A DNA stretch of 64,000 nucleotides from Sphagnum magellanicum (lineage: Eukaryota; Streptophyta; Sphagnopsida; Sphagnales; Sphagnaceae): NCBI GenBank assembly GCA_021904315.1, contig CM038917.1:3580041-3644040 (forward strand), given 5' to 3'. The notes beneath the pieces are model-generated. The model made no database searches. It was not told where the DNA came from and saw only the letters and a program-made list of their open reading frames with translations. Made by a program: the position numbers and the translations under genes. This document shows, in pieces, positions 10,854 to 23,398 of the stretch; positions within the stretch are counted from its first letter, which is position 1, and every line of letters starts with the position of its first letter.

Positions 10854-11137
10854 CGCCGGAGCGAATTGAAGAACTCTTCACTTCATATAGGTGCCATCAC
10901 CATATCCACAAGGTGACAATCTTGACGAAACATGAGCTCCCAGCCAACTACTCGGTCTGCTTTCTTTCTCGGATTTCTCCATCCTACTGTCACATTACAT
11001 GCCGTAGCAATATCGAAATACAATTAGGTAGGTACCTCCAGTTACGCATTCCAAACTGCAACTGTTCCAGCCTTTGTCACCGCAACTCCAACAACCACTT
11101 ACAGAATCTAAACCAGAAGATGGAAAAGAATTTTTTT

Positions 11138-11275
11138 TTAAAAACGAAAGAGAGATACGAGAGAGAGAGCGAAAGACAAAGCGCGCGAGAGCGACAGACG
11201 GAGAGAGCGAGCGAGAGCGAACGCGCGAGACAGCGCGATATAGAGAGAGACAAACAGAGAAGACCAAGGACTAGA
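11138..11275. repeat. GA-rich (CT-rich on minus) simple-sequence tract
   Basis: About 130 bp of GAGAGAGA/GCGAGAGCGA-type sequence. Read on the minus strand it is a CT-rich tract of the kind common in plant 5' leaders, lying about 300 bp upstream of the possible exon at 10805-10853. From 11276 to 11912 no gene is seen. Confidence 0.5.
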
Positions 11276-11912
11276 TTATCAACTAGGGAGTCGTTCCCTC
11301 GCGGATGATTAACTTCAACGAGCGGACCCAAATGGAGGAATATCCTGATTCTCATCCGCAAGTTTATAACGATTTTGGAACGGACGGTTGCGATGGATTT
11401 TGAGGTCGGGACATCGATAGACGATTTCTCCATAGATGGATAATGTCTTTGATATTCCCCTCAACAGTCATCTTCCCACTCTCAACAGTTCAAGCTTTTA
11501 GGGTTAAACAGTAGGGAGAGATTGTGCAAGTATGATGTTTTTTGGATGGCTTACACCCTATTATTGCAATGAAAACAATTGGAAAATTATGACTCGAATC
11601 TGCTCCATTCTCACATTTTAAACTGTTTTCTCAATTCCCTCATTTTGATGAACCATGGCAATACTCATGGTAGCTTTAATTAATCAGATGAAAAACATCA
11701 TCCCAATTGCCTTCAATAATCTGGTGCCTCATGACAGCATTGGATTTGCAATCTTGATTTGAATGAATCATTCCAAAATCTGGATTAACATGGATTTGAT
11801 GTTGATTTGTTTGCAATTAGCTGTCATGACCAATAGCCCAAAATCTCCTACAGCTCGCCTCCTCCCAACTGCCAATAGAGATATAATTGTCCACTAATTG
11901 GCTAGAAGCTGA

Positions 11913-13513
11913 TTAGTTTAGTAAATCAAATGAGGTCAAAATTTGTTGGAAAGCAGCCGCTAAAGCAGTTGGTGCAGGTGTTGCTGGACTGTCTACATAA
12001 GCGATATTAAGAATATAAAGTTTGCGCGAAGCTACTGTCACTGCAGAGAGGATGCGCTTCTTGCCCCTCGAGCTGTCTAATGTGTACTCCAACTCATATA
12101 GTGGTGTATCCCCATGTGCTTGACGCTCTTGCACCCGCACCAGTTGTGCATCATTTGTGCTTGGCTACAACAAGAAACAAGCAAGGCCCATTTTTTTAAA
12201 AGAGAGACATGATGAAGAAGTCACGGTGCACAACAATTATAATATGCAACAAGATTTGAACTGAATTGCATGTCCCTGACATCCTATAGATTCAAGTACA
12301 AAGGTTCCTTGGAAGTCACCTTCCGGCGTTCTGCTGCAATGAGTTTGTCAGCTACTTCATCAAGGCTGCCAAAGTCCTTGAGTGATGCAATTCGCACAGG
12401 ATTCACCACTACACCAATGGTATTACCACGTGTTGCTGGATCCTCAAACAGAAGTGTTGCTCCTGCTTTTTCCACCTGTATTGATCCAAAAGCTCTGCAT
12501 CAATGTACTAGTACATAAAGCTTCATTGGACATCTTCCAACTTTTAACTACAGATCCTTCTTCACAAACCATATCATCACACATGATGTCACATACTCCC
12601 CCACCTATAAATTGGGCTCCAGTAGTGTTTGAATTCGTAAAGAACCAGCCAATTTTTCCTATTGTATTTTTAGGCATTGTCAAAACTGCCAATTGGTCTG
12701 TTATTTCTGTAGATCTTATGAGGCAGACAGAAAAATCCTGCGTGCAACAATAAGAAGCTCAGAAAGAAACAGGAATATGGAATGGAAGCAAGCTCATACC
12801 TACCTTGTTCCATTGAACTGGCCGCAACAATTTGAAGCCCTCCTTCTCATCATTGTAGGGTTCCAGGCTTAATGGGACTGCAGCACCGTCCTGCTGCTGG
12901 GTTTCTGCAAAACGCTTCCTTTAGGGTTGCATCCGCCTTGAAGAGAGCAAACTGTTTTAATGCATGAAAGCTTGTCACAATGCAAGCAAATGCTGGAATT
13001 AGCAGTGCAGACTGCACATGTCACAGCAAAATCCTGCTGTTCTCTACTTCAGACACAGTTCACAGAGACGAAATTTCTGCAGTAGAGACGAAATCTCTTA
13101 CCCTCTGCTGCATTGGCTTCCCTTACACCACCTGCACTCACTGCCGAAAAGCTCGAAACCAAGAACAACAAAGCCTCTCTACGGCCGCCCATGCTCCTCC
13201 TCCATATACCACTGTTCTTCCATTCCTCCTTTCGTTCAAAATATGCGCCATCCTGTCGCCCTATTACTAGACTTCTGTCCTGCGCTGCTTCATCTGAAAG
13301 CCTCCCGTGAAGAGAAGAAGAAGAAGAAGAAGAAGACCACCACCAACAACAACAAGAAGCCGTCAGGGTTCCTGCACCAGGTCGCACTCTTCTTGAACTC
13401 CACAGATTACCCCTACACTCAAAAAGCTTGTAATTGTTTCCTGCACTCGGAAAGCACGCAACTAATAAGGGTGTTGTTCCCGCGGACCACGAGACCGCCA
13501 TCGCCATCGCCAT
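11913..13513 (-). CDS. PsbP-domain (PPD-type) thylakoid lumen protein, four exons
   Basis: PsbP-domain proteins are soluble lumenal factors related to the oxygen-evolving-complex subunit PsbP; several assist photosystem assembly. Exons: 13102-13513, 12804-12904, 12320-12475 and 11913-12164, all GT-AG with phases 1, 0, 0, giving 306 residues. Residues 1-100 are a Ser-rich chloroplast transit peptide. A twin-Arg signal follows (RR at 111-112, LLFLVSSFSAVSA core, ANA cleavage site at 133-135), implying Tat import into the lumen. The mature part shows EGFKLLRPVQWNK, KAGATLLFEDP, NIGVVVNPVRIASLKDFG-like (TIGVVVNPVRIASLKDFG), YELEYTLDSSRGKKRILSA and KLYILNIAY, matching PPD proteins and most like PPD2 from memory. 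Three nested ATGs (MAMAMA) begin the frame; the first is used. It appears intact. Confidence 0.93.
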
Positions 13514-13800
13514 TCTATAATGTCCTTTCTCGTTATTCAACCAAAAAATCAACCCTTTTTTTCCCCCCTTTATTCAACAGTTGCACCCTCCGGCCACAAC
13601 TGCAGAGAGGGAGCTTGAAAAGGCGCAGAGCAGCATAGATGAAGGAATTGGATAACGATCGATCTTCGCCGCCGTTGCGCCGGTGGGTGTTTTTTTGCTT
13701 CAACACACGCCGCATCCGGGAATCGAAGATTCTTGCCAGAGAGCAAAGCCCCACTGGGCCCACCCATACCCACTCGCAACTTGACGAGTCCGTTTGCAGC

Positions 13801-13980
13801 AGATCAAGGAGGTTTTTAGGGTTTGGAGCTCATTGCAATTTCATTCGCACCTGCGTTTGCAGATCGAGGAGGTTTTTAGGGTTTGGAGCTCATTGCAATT
13901 TCATTCGCACCTGCGTTTGCAGATCGAGGAGGCTTTTAGGGTTTGGAGCTCATTGCAGATTCATTCGCACCTCTGTGCGT
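13801..13980. repeat. 60-bp tandem triplication carrying telo-box motifs
   Basis: Three exact-length 60-bp units (13801-13860, 13861-13920, 13921-13980). The first two differ at one base; the third differs at a few. Each contains TTTTAGGGTTTGGAGC, the complement of a telo-box (AAACCCTAA). They lie about 290 bp upstream of the PsbP-domain gene start. A plus-strand frame (13639-14160) stays open through them because 60 is divisible by three; I do not recognise that protein and treat it as unproven. Confidence 0.9.
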
Positions 13981-14160
13981 TTGAGCATTTTGTCTGTTGC
14001 TGAAACATGCATCAACTCTCGAATTTGGTACCTATTGTTGTTGGAACAGGTGCAGAGGAGGATGCAGCTACTACCCCTCTATGGGGACATTGCAGCAGCA
14101 GAAATAGGTCTAACCAGACGCTCATATAGCCAGCAAATGGTCCTTTCCCTTGAGATATGA

Positions 14161-14750
14161 GATCACATCAAAATCTAAGCTCTTGAAAAGCAAACTTGCG
14201 GGTAATGAAAAGTACAAATTCAAACTTTGTGTAAATCATCCTGCATCTTCTTACAAAAAGCTGATCATGGAAAACCATTTCAAATTATAGCATTGTATCT
14301 CCTCAATCCATCCCCTCTCAATTTCAGTGATTGTATTATTTTGCATGAAGCACTTCACAATTGTACAACAAGCTCTATTGAATCAAAAGAATTTTTTCTT
14401 TTGAACAGTCTACTGTTTTGTCTTTCAATTCAACAAGGACTCAACACCACAAGCAACAAGAACCCTTATATGGATTTTGTCTCATTACCATGTATTGAGT
14501 AGGGTGCCTTATTGGGAGGACCCTGCAGAGAGGAACTACCTATGATGAGCCCCCTTCTCAATGAATGAAATTGTGTCCATATTCTAACTCTCCTTGAGAC
14601 AAGCACCTTGACATGGCAGCAGGAAGGATCTCTTTCAAACATGAACTACCAAAACAACTGGCCTACTTGGTTTTACATGGGAAGTTGTTACTACCAGAGA
14701 AGTTGCCCAATGAAGATATTTCCTCAACAAGACTGCCCCTGGGCACCAAT
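14161..14750. other. No recognised gene
   Basis: Intergenic sequence between the 60-bp repeat and the 3' end of the DAHP synthase pseudogene. No conserved coding block is seen. Confidence 0.4.
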
Positions 14751-14754
14751 AAGC

Positions 14755-17700
14755 ATCTTTTGTGTAGGCGATCAACAACAATAAAGGTGAATTCCAAGGC
14801 CTGGGAGGCATTGAGGTGGGGGTCACAGTGTGTGGTAGCAAGAGCTTAAATCCTCAAATGCCAGATTCTTGCCCCCCTCAAACACACATTCCATCACATT
14901 CTGCCCTGTCATTTCACAGTGCACTCTGAATACATGAGTGCCTTCCTGCTCATGCACATTAAAGATTGCTTTCACTTCCTCCTGCACAAAAGAATGAAAC
15001 TGAGAGTCAGGTCTTTTGAGTCTTAGCTAGACAAAAATGTAGGAAATGTGAAGATGTCTATTGCAGTCCCATTTGGTACTTGAAAGAATAGAAGTTTCTT
15101 GTTGAGATTGATGGGGACAGGGACTTGGCAAACAAAGGAAACCAGAACAAAAACAAAGTAGACATCATAAGGTTTGAGATGATGACAATAATAACGTTGC
15201 AAACAAAGCAACCTGGGAAACTCTGTTAGTGCCAATGAAATGAAGGGGAGTGAAGGGCAGTAGAGAGAAAAGAATTCTGGGGACACCATGTCCCAATATT
15301 TGTTGAAGAATAGCCCCAATAAACCAAGCAAGCTTCATCCACACATTGTGGTATGGAGAGGGGTGTTAAAATTGCTGAGCTCACGAGGATGGCATCAAAT
15401 CTTCGGGTCTTCAGACCTGATGTGGCCTTGATGGTGTTTCCATGCATGGGGTCACTGAACCAGGTCACAATGTGTCCAGTGTTCCGCACAGCCAGCACCA
15501 AACCTGGGAACTTCTCACTAAGCTTCTCAGAACCCATGAATACAATCACAGTCAACCCTCCTGGTTTGTTGTGTGGATTCAAAATCTCACAAAGCTTCAC
15601 AGGGTCTGCTGGAGGCATCTTGTCACTCACCTGCAGCAAATATTCCACCAGAAACATAGGGATATCTTGTCAACCCAACTTTGCTTTGCCAATCCTCTAC
15701 CGCCTGTTAACATTCTGAAAGTGCCTAAGCTGAAATCCTTGACTTCATGACAGAAGTACACTGATCCCAATGAGCACTTCATCAAGTCGAAAAAGGGCTC
15801 AATAAAAAGGTTGGAATTTTTCTGTTACAGAAAGGTGACAAACCTTGACTCCCAAGGGATTGGAAACTCCACAAAGAAACTCAACATGTGCTCCATCAAG
15901 CTGACAAGTGTGCTCACGAATCCAAAGCATGTGTGCAGAGCAATCATAAAAGAGTCCGGAGGTAGAATCCTCACAGGTGAGTGCCCTCTTCATATGGAAG
16001 CAGCAGACACTCATGTGAGGTCCAAAACTCAGTGGTTGACATCACTGGGTTGTCCAGTGTCAGTCCACATGCTGCCATGAAGCCCAAGGACTAATCTACA
16101 CAGTGTGCCAATTCACAGTATCTGAAAGGGGAAAAATCATAACACATGAGAATCTGTACCAACTTGCAGTTTAAATCCAGCTCAATCTTCTCACGATGTG
16201 TTTATAAAATATTGTGCTGATTATTAGCATGTGCATTTAGATTCCAAGAGTCCTCAAGCTCTTGCAGTGATAGTGGGACATAACCCTGTTAGTCCAGCAA
16301 TTTCAATCACTCAAAATTTCTGTTGTGCCCTTGATGCAAGATACAACAAAAGCTCAATTGTGACAGCGTAAAATCTTCCATAAAGTTAACCACAGATAAC
16401 CATATAAGCTGATTGTCTGCCACTTATCATGCATCCAATACACACAATTTCTCTCAAGTTGGAGTTTTATGCTACATACTCCTGAGTGTTTGCATAAGAA
16501 ACTACACACTGGAAGATTTGATACAGGAGCAAGATCAAAGATATAATCAGTGATCCATTTGCAGGTGCAAGAGAACATAAAAGGTCCTCTTCACCTCAGA
16601 AAAAAGTTATCATTCTATAACAGAGCAAGAGTCAATTCATACCAACCTATGGGTGACATGTATTGAGATTACTTACTGGTTGATTGCAATGCTTTCACAA
16701 AAGAAAGAGAGAAAAAAATGTGCAATTATAAGGGGGGGGGGGAGGCAGTTTATCCTTGCTTGCTGTTTGAAGAAAAGTCAAGGTTCCAGTGTGTCACACA
16801 CTGCATGGCAGCATAGCCTGATTAAAGAGTGGCTGCAGCTTGGCTGTAGGTGTGCACCATACGCTCAGGATTAGGTAACCATGATTTCAAATCAGGACCA
16901 TCTCCATTGATGTTGTCACCCCTGTAACTCAGCAGCTACACTCCATCCTCAAAGTCTGCTGACCTTGGCTTTGCAAACTGTCCAGCTATTGTCCCAAGGT
17001 TTTAGTTTTTATCAAGCCCCTTCTTTAGGTACCACTTCATTGTATTAGAGCAACTCCACGGTGCACTGTAGGGCAAATTTTTTATGAAGAAATGTCAAAA
17101 CATGCTGGTTTGGCTCAGCAAATGGTTTTGGCCCAGCATTTTTGCACAAGATGCTGAGGCTGACAAAAGGCACAACACATTCTAACACCTGTTGTTGATT
17201 GGCTAGATAGTTTCATTGGTCCAGGGTGGGTTGATATTAATTGTCTCACCTTTTGCAGTCCCAGTTTCAGTTTTATGAGTGAGGTTGGGAGAAGTAAATA
17301 ACTAATCTTAGATGTGAAAAATACTGTTTCAGGGTCACGTACTGAGCATGGGTGGAGCGGCTCTTAGAGACGTGCATTGCATGCATGTCCTAGAATGGAT
17401 GTACCTCGAGAAGAGAAAGTAAGTATCAGCAACCAAATGGGTTCCAAAAAATCCAGGGAGGAGACAAACCTTCATAACTGGCAGTTGGTCTCCAAACATA
17501 AGGACAACTCTCATCTGCAGCAGAATACGGAAGGTATCCCTGATGTTGTTGGCATTGAACTTCTTGAAGCTCTCAGCACAATCCCCACCTTGCAACAGAA
17601 AGGCTCTTCCACAGGCAGTGTCTCCCAGCCTCTCTTCCAAACTCCTGGCTTCTCCAGCACACACCAATGGAGGGAAGCTCTCCAGTGTGTTTAGAACACC

Positions 17701-18057
17701 TTCCAATGCCTGTGGCTCAGGGTATGTTGGCTGCTGCAGAGCTGTCTTGGATTTCCAGCTGTCCAGAGACCAGCATCACTTAGCAGCAACTCCTCCATTC
17801 TCACCTGCTGCTGCTGATGCACTCTTCTTCTTCACTGGTTCTGCCACATGCACCACCTTCACATCCTTGTGGCATGCTGAAGAACTCCCCCTGGACATCT
17901 TTGCGATTGGAATACTTGTGGCAACTGATGACAAGATAGGACTGTCTGATGAAAGCTGCTGTGTCAATTTCAAGGAGGAGGAGGAGGAACAGGTCTTCTC
18001 CAACCCTGATGTGCACAATCCCTGCCTTGCTATCACTGCTAATGCCATCTTACACAT
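14755..18057 (-). pseudogene. Plastid-type DAHP synthase (class II), unprocessed pseudogene
   Basis: Intact homologues catalyse the first shikimate-pathway step (phosphoenolpyruvate + erythrose 4-phosphate) in plastids. Recognisable exons in order: 17470-18057 (transit peptide, then [59 protein letters not shown]), about 16752-16998 (AGQFAKPRSADFEDGV, YRGDNING, THWNLDF), 15844 to about 16125 ([45 protein letters not shown]), 15385-15630 ([35 protein letters not shown]) and about 14755-14981 (EMTGQNVMECV, FEDLSS). Intron boundaries are still readable. Disabling changes include TGA at 17776-17778, TAG at 16936-16938, TAG at 16091-16093, a 1-base insertion near 15978, a frameshift in the last exon at YHT, and loss of a segment before GYAAMQ. 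It is a duplicated, non-retro pseudogene. Confidence 0.93.
17048..17363. mobile_element. MITE, GAGCAxCTCCAC termini, TTA target duplication
   Basis: A 316-bp non-coding element bounded by TTA (17045-17047 and 17364-17366) with inverted termini GAGCAACTCCACGGTGCA and, complemented from the right end, GAGCCGCTCCACCCATGCTC. The TTA duplication and short inverted repeats suggest a PIF/Harbinger-type MITE. It sits inside intron 1 of the DAHP synthase pseudogene. A related copy is at 25254-25624. Confidence 0.75.
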
Positions 18058-21000
18058 TGCAGCAAAGTGCAGAAAGTTTTCTGATGCAGATTTCTATTAA
18101 GAATGAAATATATCTGGAATGAGAAGAATAAAAAAGTCACAATAATATGTCAACCAGTGCGCTGCTTTTCCAGACACAAATCCTAAGGTGACACCAAAAA
18201 TGAACACAAAAAACAGGGAGAAAACCAAAAAGCTGTAACCAATTGGGGATGGAGATGGAAACAGATATGTTTTCCCAGATGCCTCAGGCACATTCCTATG
18301 TTTCAATATATTTTCTCCTTGCAGTGGTTATCACACTTGTTATTCCAACATTCTCCTTAGGGAAAAGGACTATGCAGCCTTGTCTAGACTTCCCTTTCAA
18401 ATCTACCCCCTTGATGCTCATAGATTGCATGCAAGGATCTAGCATCCTGGTTAGTCCCCTGAACCCTGAATGTTTGAGTGTGTTTGAATTGGGTAAATCT
18501 TGAAATGCAGCTAGTGTCCATATGCATAGGTTTTGTTGAATTCCCAAGGTTTCATAGCATTTTGAGGCTGGACAAATGTCAACCCATTCAAAATAAAGCA
18601 GACAACCATAAGCCCTTATCACAAACACAATTACTGAATGAAAACCAAAATCGGACAAAATATCCATATTGAAGAAAAGCATTGCTGAAAAGCCTTGAAG
18701 AATGTGAGCCCCATATGTACACAGTATTACTGCTGCTATGCCTGCATAAACAATATGCATCTGAATTAGTCAAGTTTGTGAAGATGAACCATAAGAAGAT
18801 CATCTCTTTGAAGCCATGCTGCTTAGAAGGGAGCTGTGGGAACAAAACACTGGCATGGATAGAGAGTTAGGCAATATAGTAGTATACACTCTGTGTGCCC
18901 ACAAGGTTCAAGATCAGATGAAAGAGATTAGGTCAACTAGTAATCTATCAAATACTCACTGCCTGATGTTCTCCATGACTGTCACAACTCTTGGTGGCAA
19001 GTATCACCTTTCATCTAAATTTCCATGCACACAGGAAGACAGCTCGAATGCAATGTCAGACTCTCTCTAACCATAATGATAGTGACCAATGCATACACAG
19101 AGAGATTTGGGAGTGATCATTGTTTAGTACCTCGACCCTAATTGCTCAATAAATGAGGAAACACTCAAACAAATTACAATTGATTGAATGTCTCTTTGCA
19201 CTGTGTCCCAGCAGCTCCTCCTCCAACTACGTGGATGTGCATTGCTCTCCCTTTGTGGTATACCATTGTGGTAGGGTCCTTGTGATTGTATTGAGACCAA
19301 GCCCAGGCCTATATACCACCACATCAACACTGTTGTGAACCATAGAGGCACCGCCACTTTAGGACAAAATAATGTGCAGCCCTGGAAGCATCAAACGTGA
19401 ATCCCAAAACTAGAAAAAGGTTAGAGAGGTTGAGGGTGGTCATTGGTGGGTTGTTCTTATTTTTGCCCCTTTTGGTACCCTTGTGGGGTTGGAGGGGGAC
19501 TTTAGTGCACAAATATTTTAGAAGACATTATTTTTTGCATGACATTGTTTACACCGAGTTCCCAGGTCATAGTGTTGTATAGGCCTGGTTGTTAGGGCAT
19601 TTTTCCTAGTAAAAACTGAAGAAGTAACAGGGTTATGTAAGGAAAGGGCAAGCCCATGATTTCTTTGCAAAGAAATGAGGGCCTTCCCTACCCATATTCT
19701 TCACATAGGTTTTCGGACACATTCATTTTTTAACATTGATCATTATGTTAAGTTTTGGTCATTGAAAAAGATAGCTGATTATTATGTTAAATTCTGAACA
19801 GTGATAAGCATGTAATTAATTATGAGAACAAGGTCAACTCTGATGCTATTTGTACAATTCAAGGAACTTGAAAATTGGCATAATAATATGTTCTCAAATT
19901 TTTTTAAATGTTTCTTTTATCATGGCTCAAGAATCCGTAGTGGAACAATCACAGAAGAAATGATGATATGCTTGATTTCTGCATTGAGAGAGGGTGTTTA
20001 ATGAATTATCAAGTGTTGGGTGGTTCCCAAAAATGAGGTGGAAACCGATCAAGTTTTAAGGTCAATTCTAAGCCTGAAACCAACAGTTAACTCAAATGAT
20101 GATATCCTATGCAAATTGGGCTGAAAAGTGGTTGTATAACAACTGCCCAAGGTATCTAAATGTTAAAATATGAATAACTTCCCAAATATTAGGACATACT
20201 CGGTTTTGGTTTTGAGTAATAGCAATTTGGGGTATAAGATTTAGAGGTTCTATATTAGCATCTAGGGTCTAAGGTCGTTGGTAAGGTCTATTCAATTTAG
20301 TTTTAAGTTAGGAAATACAAAGAAATTGAGATTAGGGTTAGGGGTACCATTGTGTTATCATTATGTGCATAGAGGTGTTGTTTCCACACTCCACAAATAT
20401 AAAGAGGGTCAAACAAATGCTTGAACCCCACTTATTTTTTATCATTTTGTTATTGGGTTTGTCTTGATGCACTTGTTATTTCTTTGCCTTGCTACTCCCA
20501 CTTGTTGTTCAACATATTTTTTTCTTTCACTCTCCTATCACACCTTGTTGCTTTGCCTTGTTGCATCTTACTATTTTATTTTGATGTTTCATCTTGCTAT
20601 TGTGCCTTGCTATTGTCAAACCTTGAAGTTTTTTTCTAAGTTTTTTTTAAAAAAAAAATTAGGTCTTGGAATAACAAATTTGAAGTTTTCTTTTCCAAGT
20701 TTGGTGAGTTTTTCATGTTTCATTTTGTTTTTTTGAAAAACATCTTACTTGTGAAATTGTTCATTTTGTGTGTGTGTGTGTGTCCATATATACTTTCATC
20801 ACATTCACTATACATTTGCATTTATTTCATGATGCATAAAATTGAGCAATTTTGTAAATGATTGTCAAGGTTTTGAGTTTCACTTGTTTTGCTCTAGGTA
20901 GTTTATTAAATTAAAGTATTATAACATAAACTCCTTTGTGAAACATATTTACTTTTGGCCTCTCCATCCCATGGGTACTTTCTTGTGAAAAGTATTTTGT

Positions 21001-21870
21001 TTGGAAATGGAATAATGAAGTCAAAATGAAAATGTCACAAAAATTGAAAATGAGTTTTATGAAAAAAATTCAATGCAATTTTTATGGAAGAGGAATTGTG
21101 GCTAAACACACTTCATAGGAAAAGTCCTAGTTTGCAAATAGAAACTATCTTCATTCATAAAAGGATGTAAGTCAATTTTGAGAAATTGCATGTTTAGAGA
21201 GTTTTTTGAGGGCATCATAAGAAATTTGCATTATGTTAGGTTTTTTATCAAGTAAATGATAATTTTAAAATGGATGAAAAAGTTTGTCAAGTTATGTGTT
21301 GCATTCTTTGTTACAATTGTCTACTTGATGTATCTAGTCTAATAACAACTCAAGCAAAGAAATGAATAATATCATATTATAAAACCAATGGAATAATGAC
21401 CTTAAAAAAACATATGAATGCAAACCATGTTGCGATTGCAAAAAAATTTGAAAAAGAAATTTATAGTCCTATGAGGGGGTATTGAAAAGACAACTAACAA
21501 AAAAGACTTAATGTGTTTAATAATGCAAAAGATCCATTCTAAAAGATATGATGTGCAACCAAAACAATTCTGGCAACAATTCCTACATGACCTTGACCTT
21601 TTGGTTTAGGGGTTTTAAAAAAATTCAACTGTCCAGTTCTTTAAAGCTGGGTTAAAAGTTGGAATCAGCAGTTGTTGTGGAAAAGTGAGAACCGGCCAAC
21701 ATTGGAATTATCCTACTCAGGAGGAAAATTAACCATAATTGTGTCCTTATGAGTCACTAAGGCAAGGCTAGTAGCTCTTACGACTTAGAGAGAGAAAAAA
21801 TTGAGAACATCATGAAATACCATTAGGAACACATAGGGAACAGTTAGATCCTAAAACTTCTCGAACTTTG
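18058..21870. other. No recognised gene
   Basis: Sequence upstream of the DAHP synthase pseudogene, then AT-rich DNA. Open frames are short and lack conserved blocks. A short (GT)n tract occurs near 20769-20782 and a poly-A/T run near 20640-20660. 19350-19600 is somewhat G-rich without coding signal. Confidence 0.4.
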
Positions 21871-21873
21871 TCC

Positions 21874-23100
21874 TAGCTCTAGATCCAACCAAACCAAGCT
21901 GTGCATTCCATGGTTTCATTATCATTCTGACAAAACCAAGGTGCATGCCATAGTCTCATTTTACTAAACTATTTTTCCAACAAAACTAAGATGCATTTGG
22001 ACATGGTTTCATTTCATTGAAAATTGTCACTCCAATAGAATTGATTGCATAATATTTAACATGATCACAAAACAACCCATGTGACATTACAATTCAATAC
22101 ACAAATACAAATTTCACAATTATTGTCAAAAAGAAATTGCAAGGATTACTATACCTACTACTAACAATGGAATTCTTTTTTTTTAGTTACTTTAAAAAAA
22201 CAAGGTTCAACAGTTTCAAATTTAATTTTTTAGAATTTCAACTATTGATGAATAAGTATAGGAGCAGGGTCTACTTGGAAACACCACAGGTTCTTTCTCT
22301 GTTCTCTGTGCATTGATGATGTGTTGGCAAATTTTAATAGTAAACTTTCACCTAAAGTGGCCCCAAGATGAGAGTTCAATTCTCAACAATTTCAGCAAAT
22401 GTCAATAAAATTCTCTTTTATTCGTCTAGACCTTTTGTGAATTATTTTGTGTCAAACATCATTAGTAGGTGTGGTAGTGTACTATGGTAGAATTGCCCAT
22501 CATCAAACACTTTCTGTATTTTCTCATTCCTTAACCAAATTGAGCAATTTTTATATTAGTACACCGGAGGGCTACAAATGTGTTTTTTTTATTGTCAGAA
22601 GTGAAGGAGCATGTCAGAAAACACAAGCCGAGTGAGTATGTATGATAGTTTACTCCAATTTTTTTTTTGTAAAAATAGCTTTAGACTCCTGTCTAGTTCC
22701 AGACTCATATCTTCCTCATTTTTAATTCATTTTTGGGTGATTTAAAACTTGATGAGTGCACCAAAGAAGCAAAGGAACAATGTGTGAAGACCAACCTGCT
22801 TTTCCATTCTTAAATGTTCACTCACCAGCCTATCAGCCCTACTGTGATATTTCACAAGACAATAACACTTGTAAATGCTGATATTGTTTATTTCCCAAGA
22901 TAACACAAGTCTAATAACAGCTCTAGATCCATCAACAAAACTAAGTCGCATTCCATTGTCTTAATCTCACTAAATTGTCACTCCAATGAAATTGATTCTA
23001 TGATGTTTCACATGGCCGTGAAACAACACATATATGATATGACCATTCAATACAAGTAATTGTTGTTGATCTTCTTTGCAAATTTCATGTGAACTTCTTG
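21874..23100. repeat. Two diverged direct copies of a roughly 190-bp repeat
   Basis: The segment from about 21874 to 22150 and the segment from about 22918 to 23100 share CTCTAGATCCA, ACAAAACTAAG, AATTGTCACTCCAAT and AAATTGATT-type blocks in the same order. No coding content. The intervening 22151-22917 shows no gene. Confidence 0.5.
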
Positions 23101-23398
23101 TTCCTAACAAGTTTGAAGATGGATCTCACTAAGTGCAATGTACAAGCTCTCATTAAGTCCTTCTATATCTTGAAACTCTGGAGCTTCAAGCTCAAGTCCT
23201 TGTCTATATCATGAAACTCTCATAAATCTCCAAGTGAAGCTCCAAGCTCCAATTTTATTTGGCCTCTCCCAGCTGAATCTTCTTGCTGGCCAAAGGTATT
23301 GCAGTGAGGGAAGTACTTACACTGATGATGATGATGAAGTGCAAACCATTGCAGGCCATATTAATTCAGGCCGGTTTGTGCTTTCGTGTTCTGCATCA

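Noticed and set aside
13639-14160. 173-codon plus-strand frame with three RSRRFLGFGAHCNFIRT units
   Set aside because: The repeat is DNA-level (60 bp), includes a regulatory-type telo-box, and the rest of the frame resembles no protein family known to me.
18296-18760. 154-codon minus-strand frame upstream of the DAHP synthase pseudogene
   Set aside because: Composition and absence of any recognisable block suggest a chance frame; the pseudogene's transit peptide already begins at 18057.
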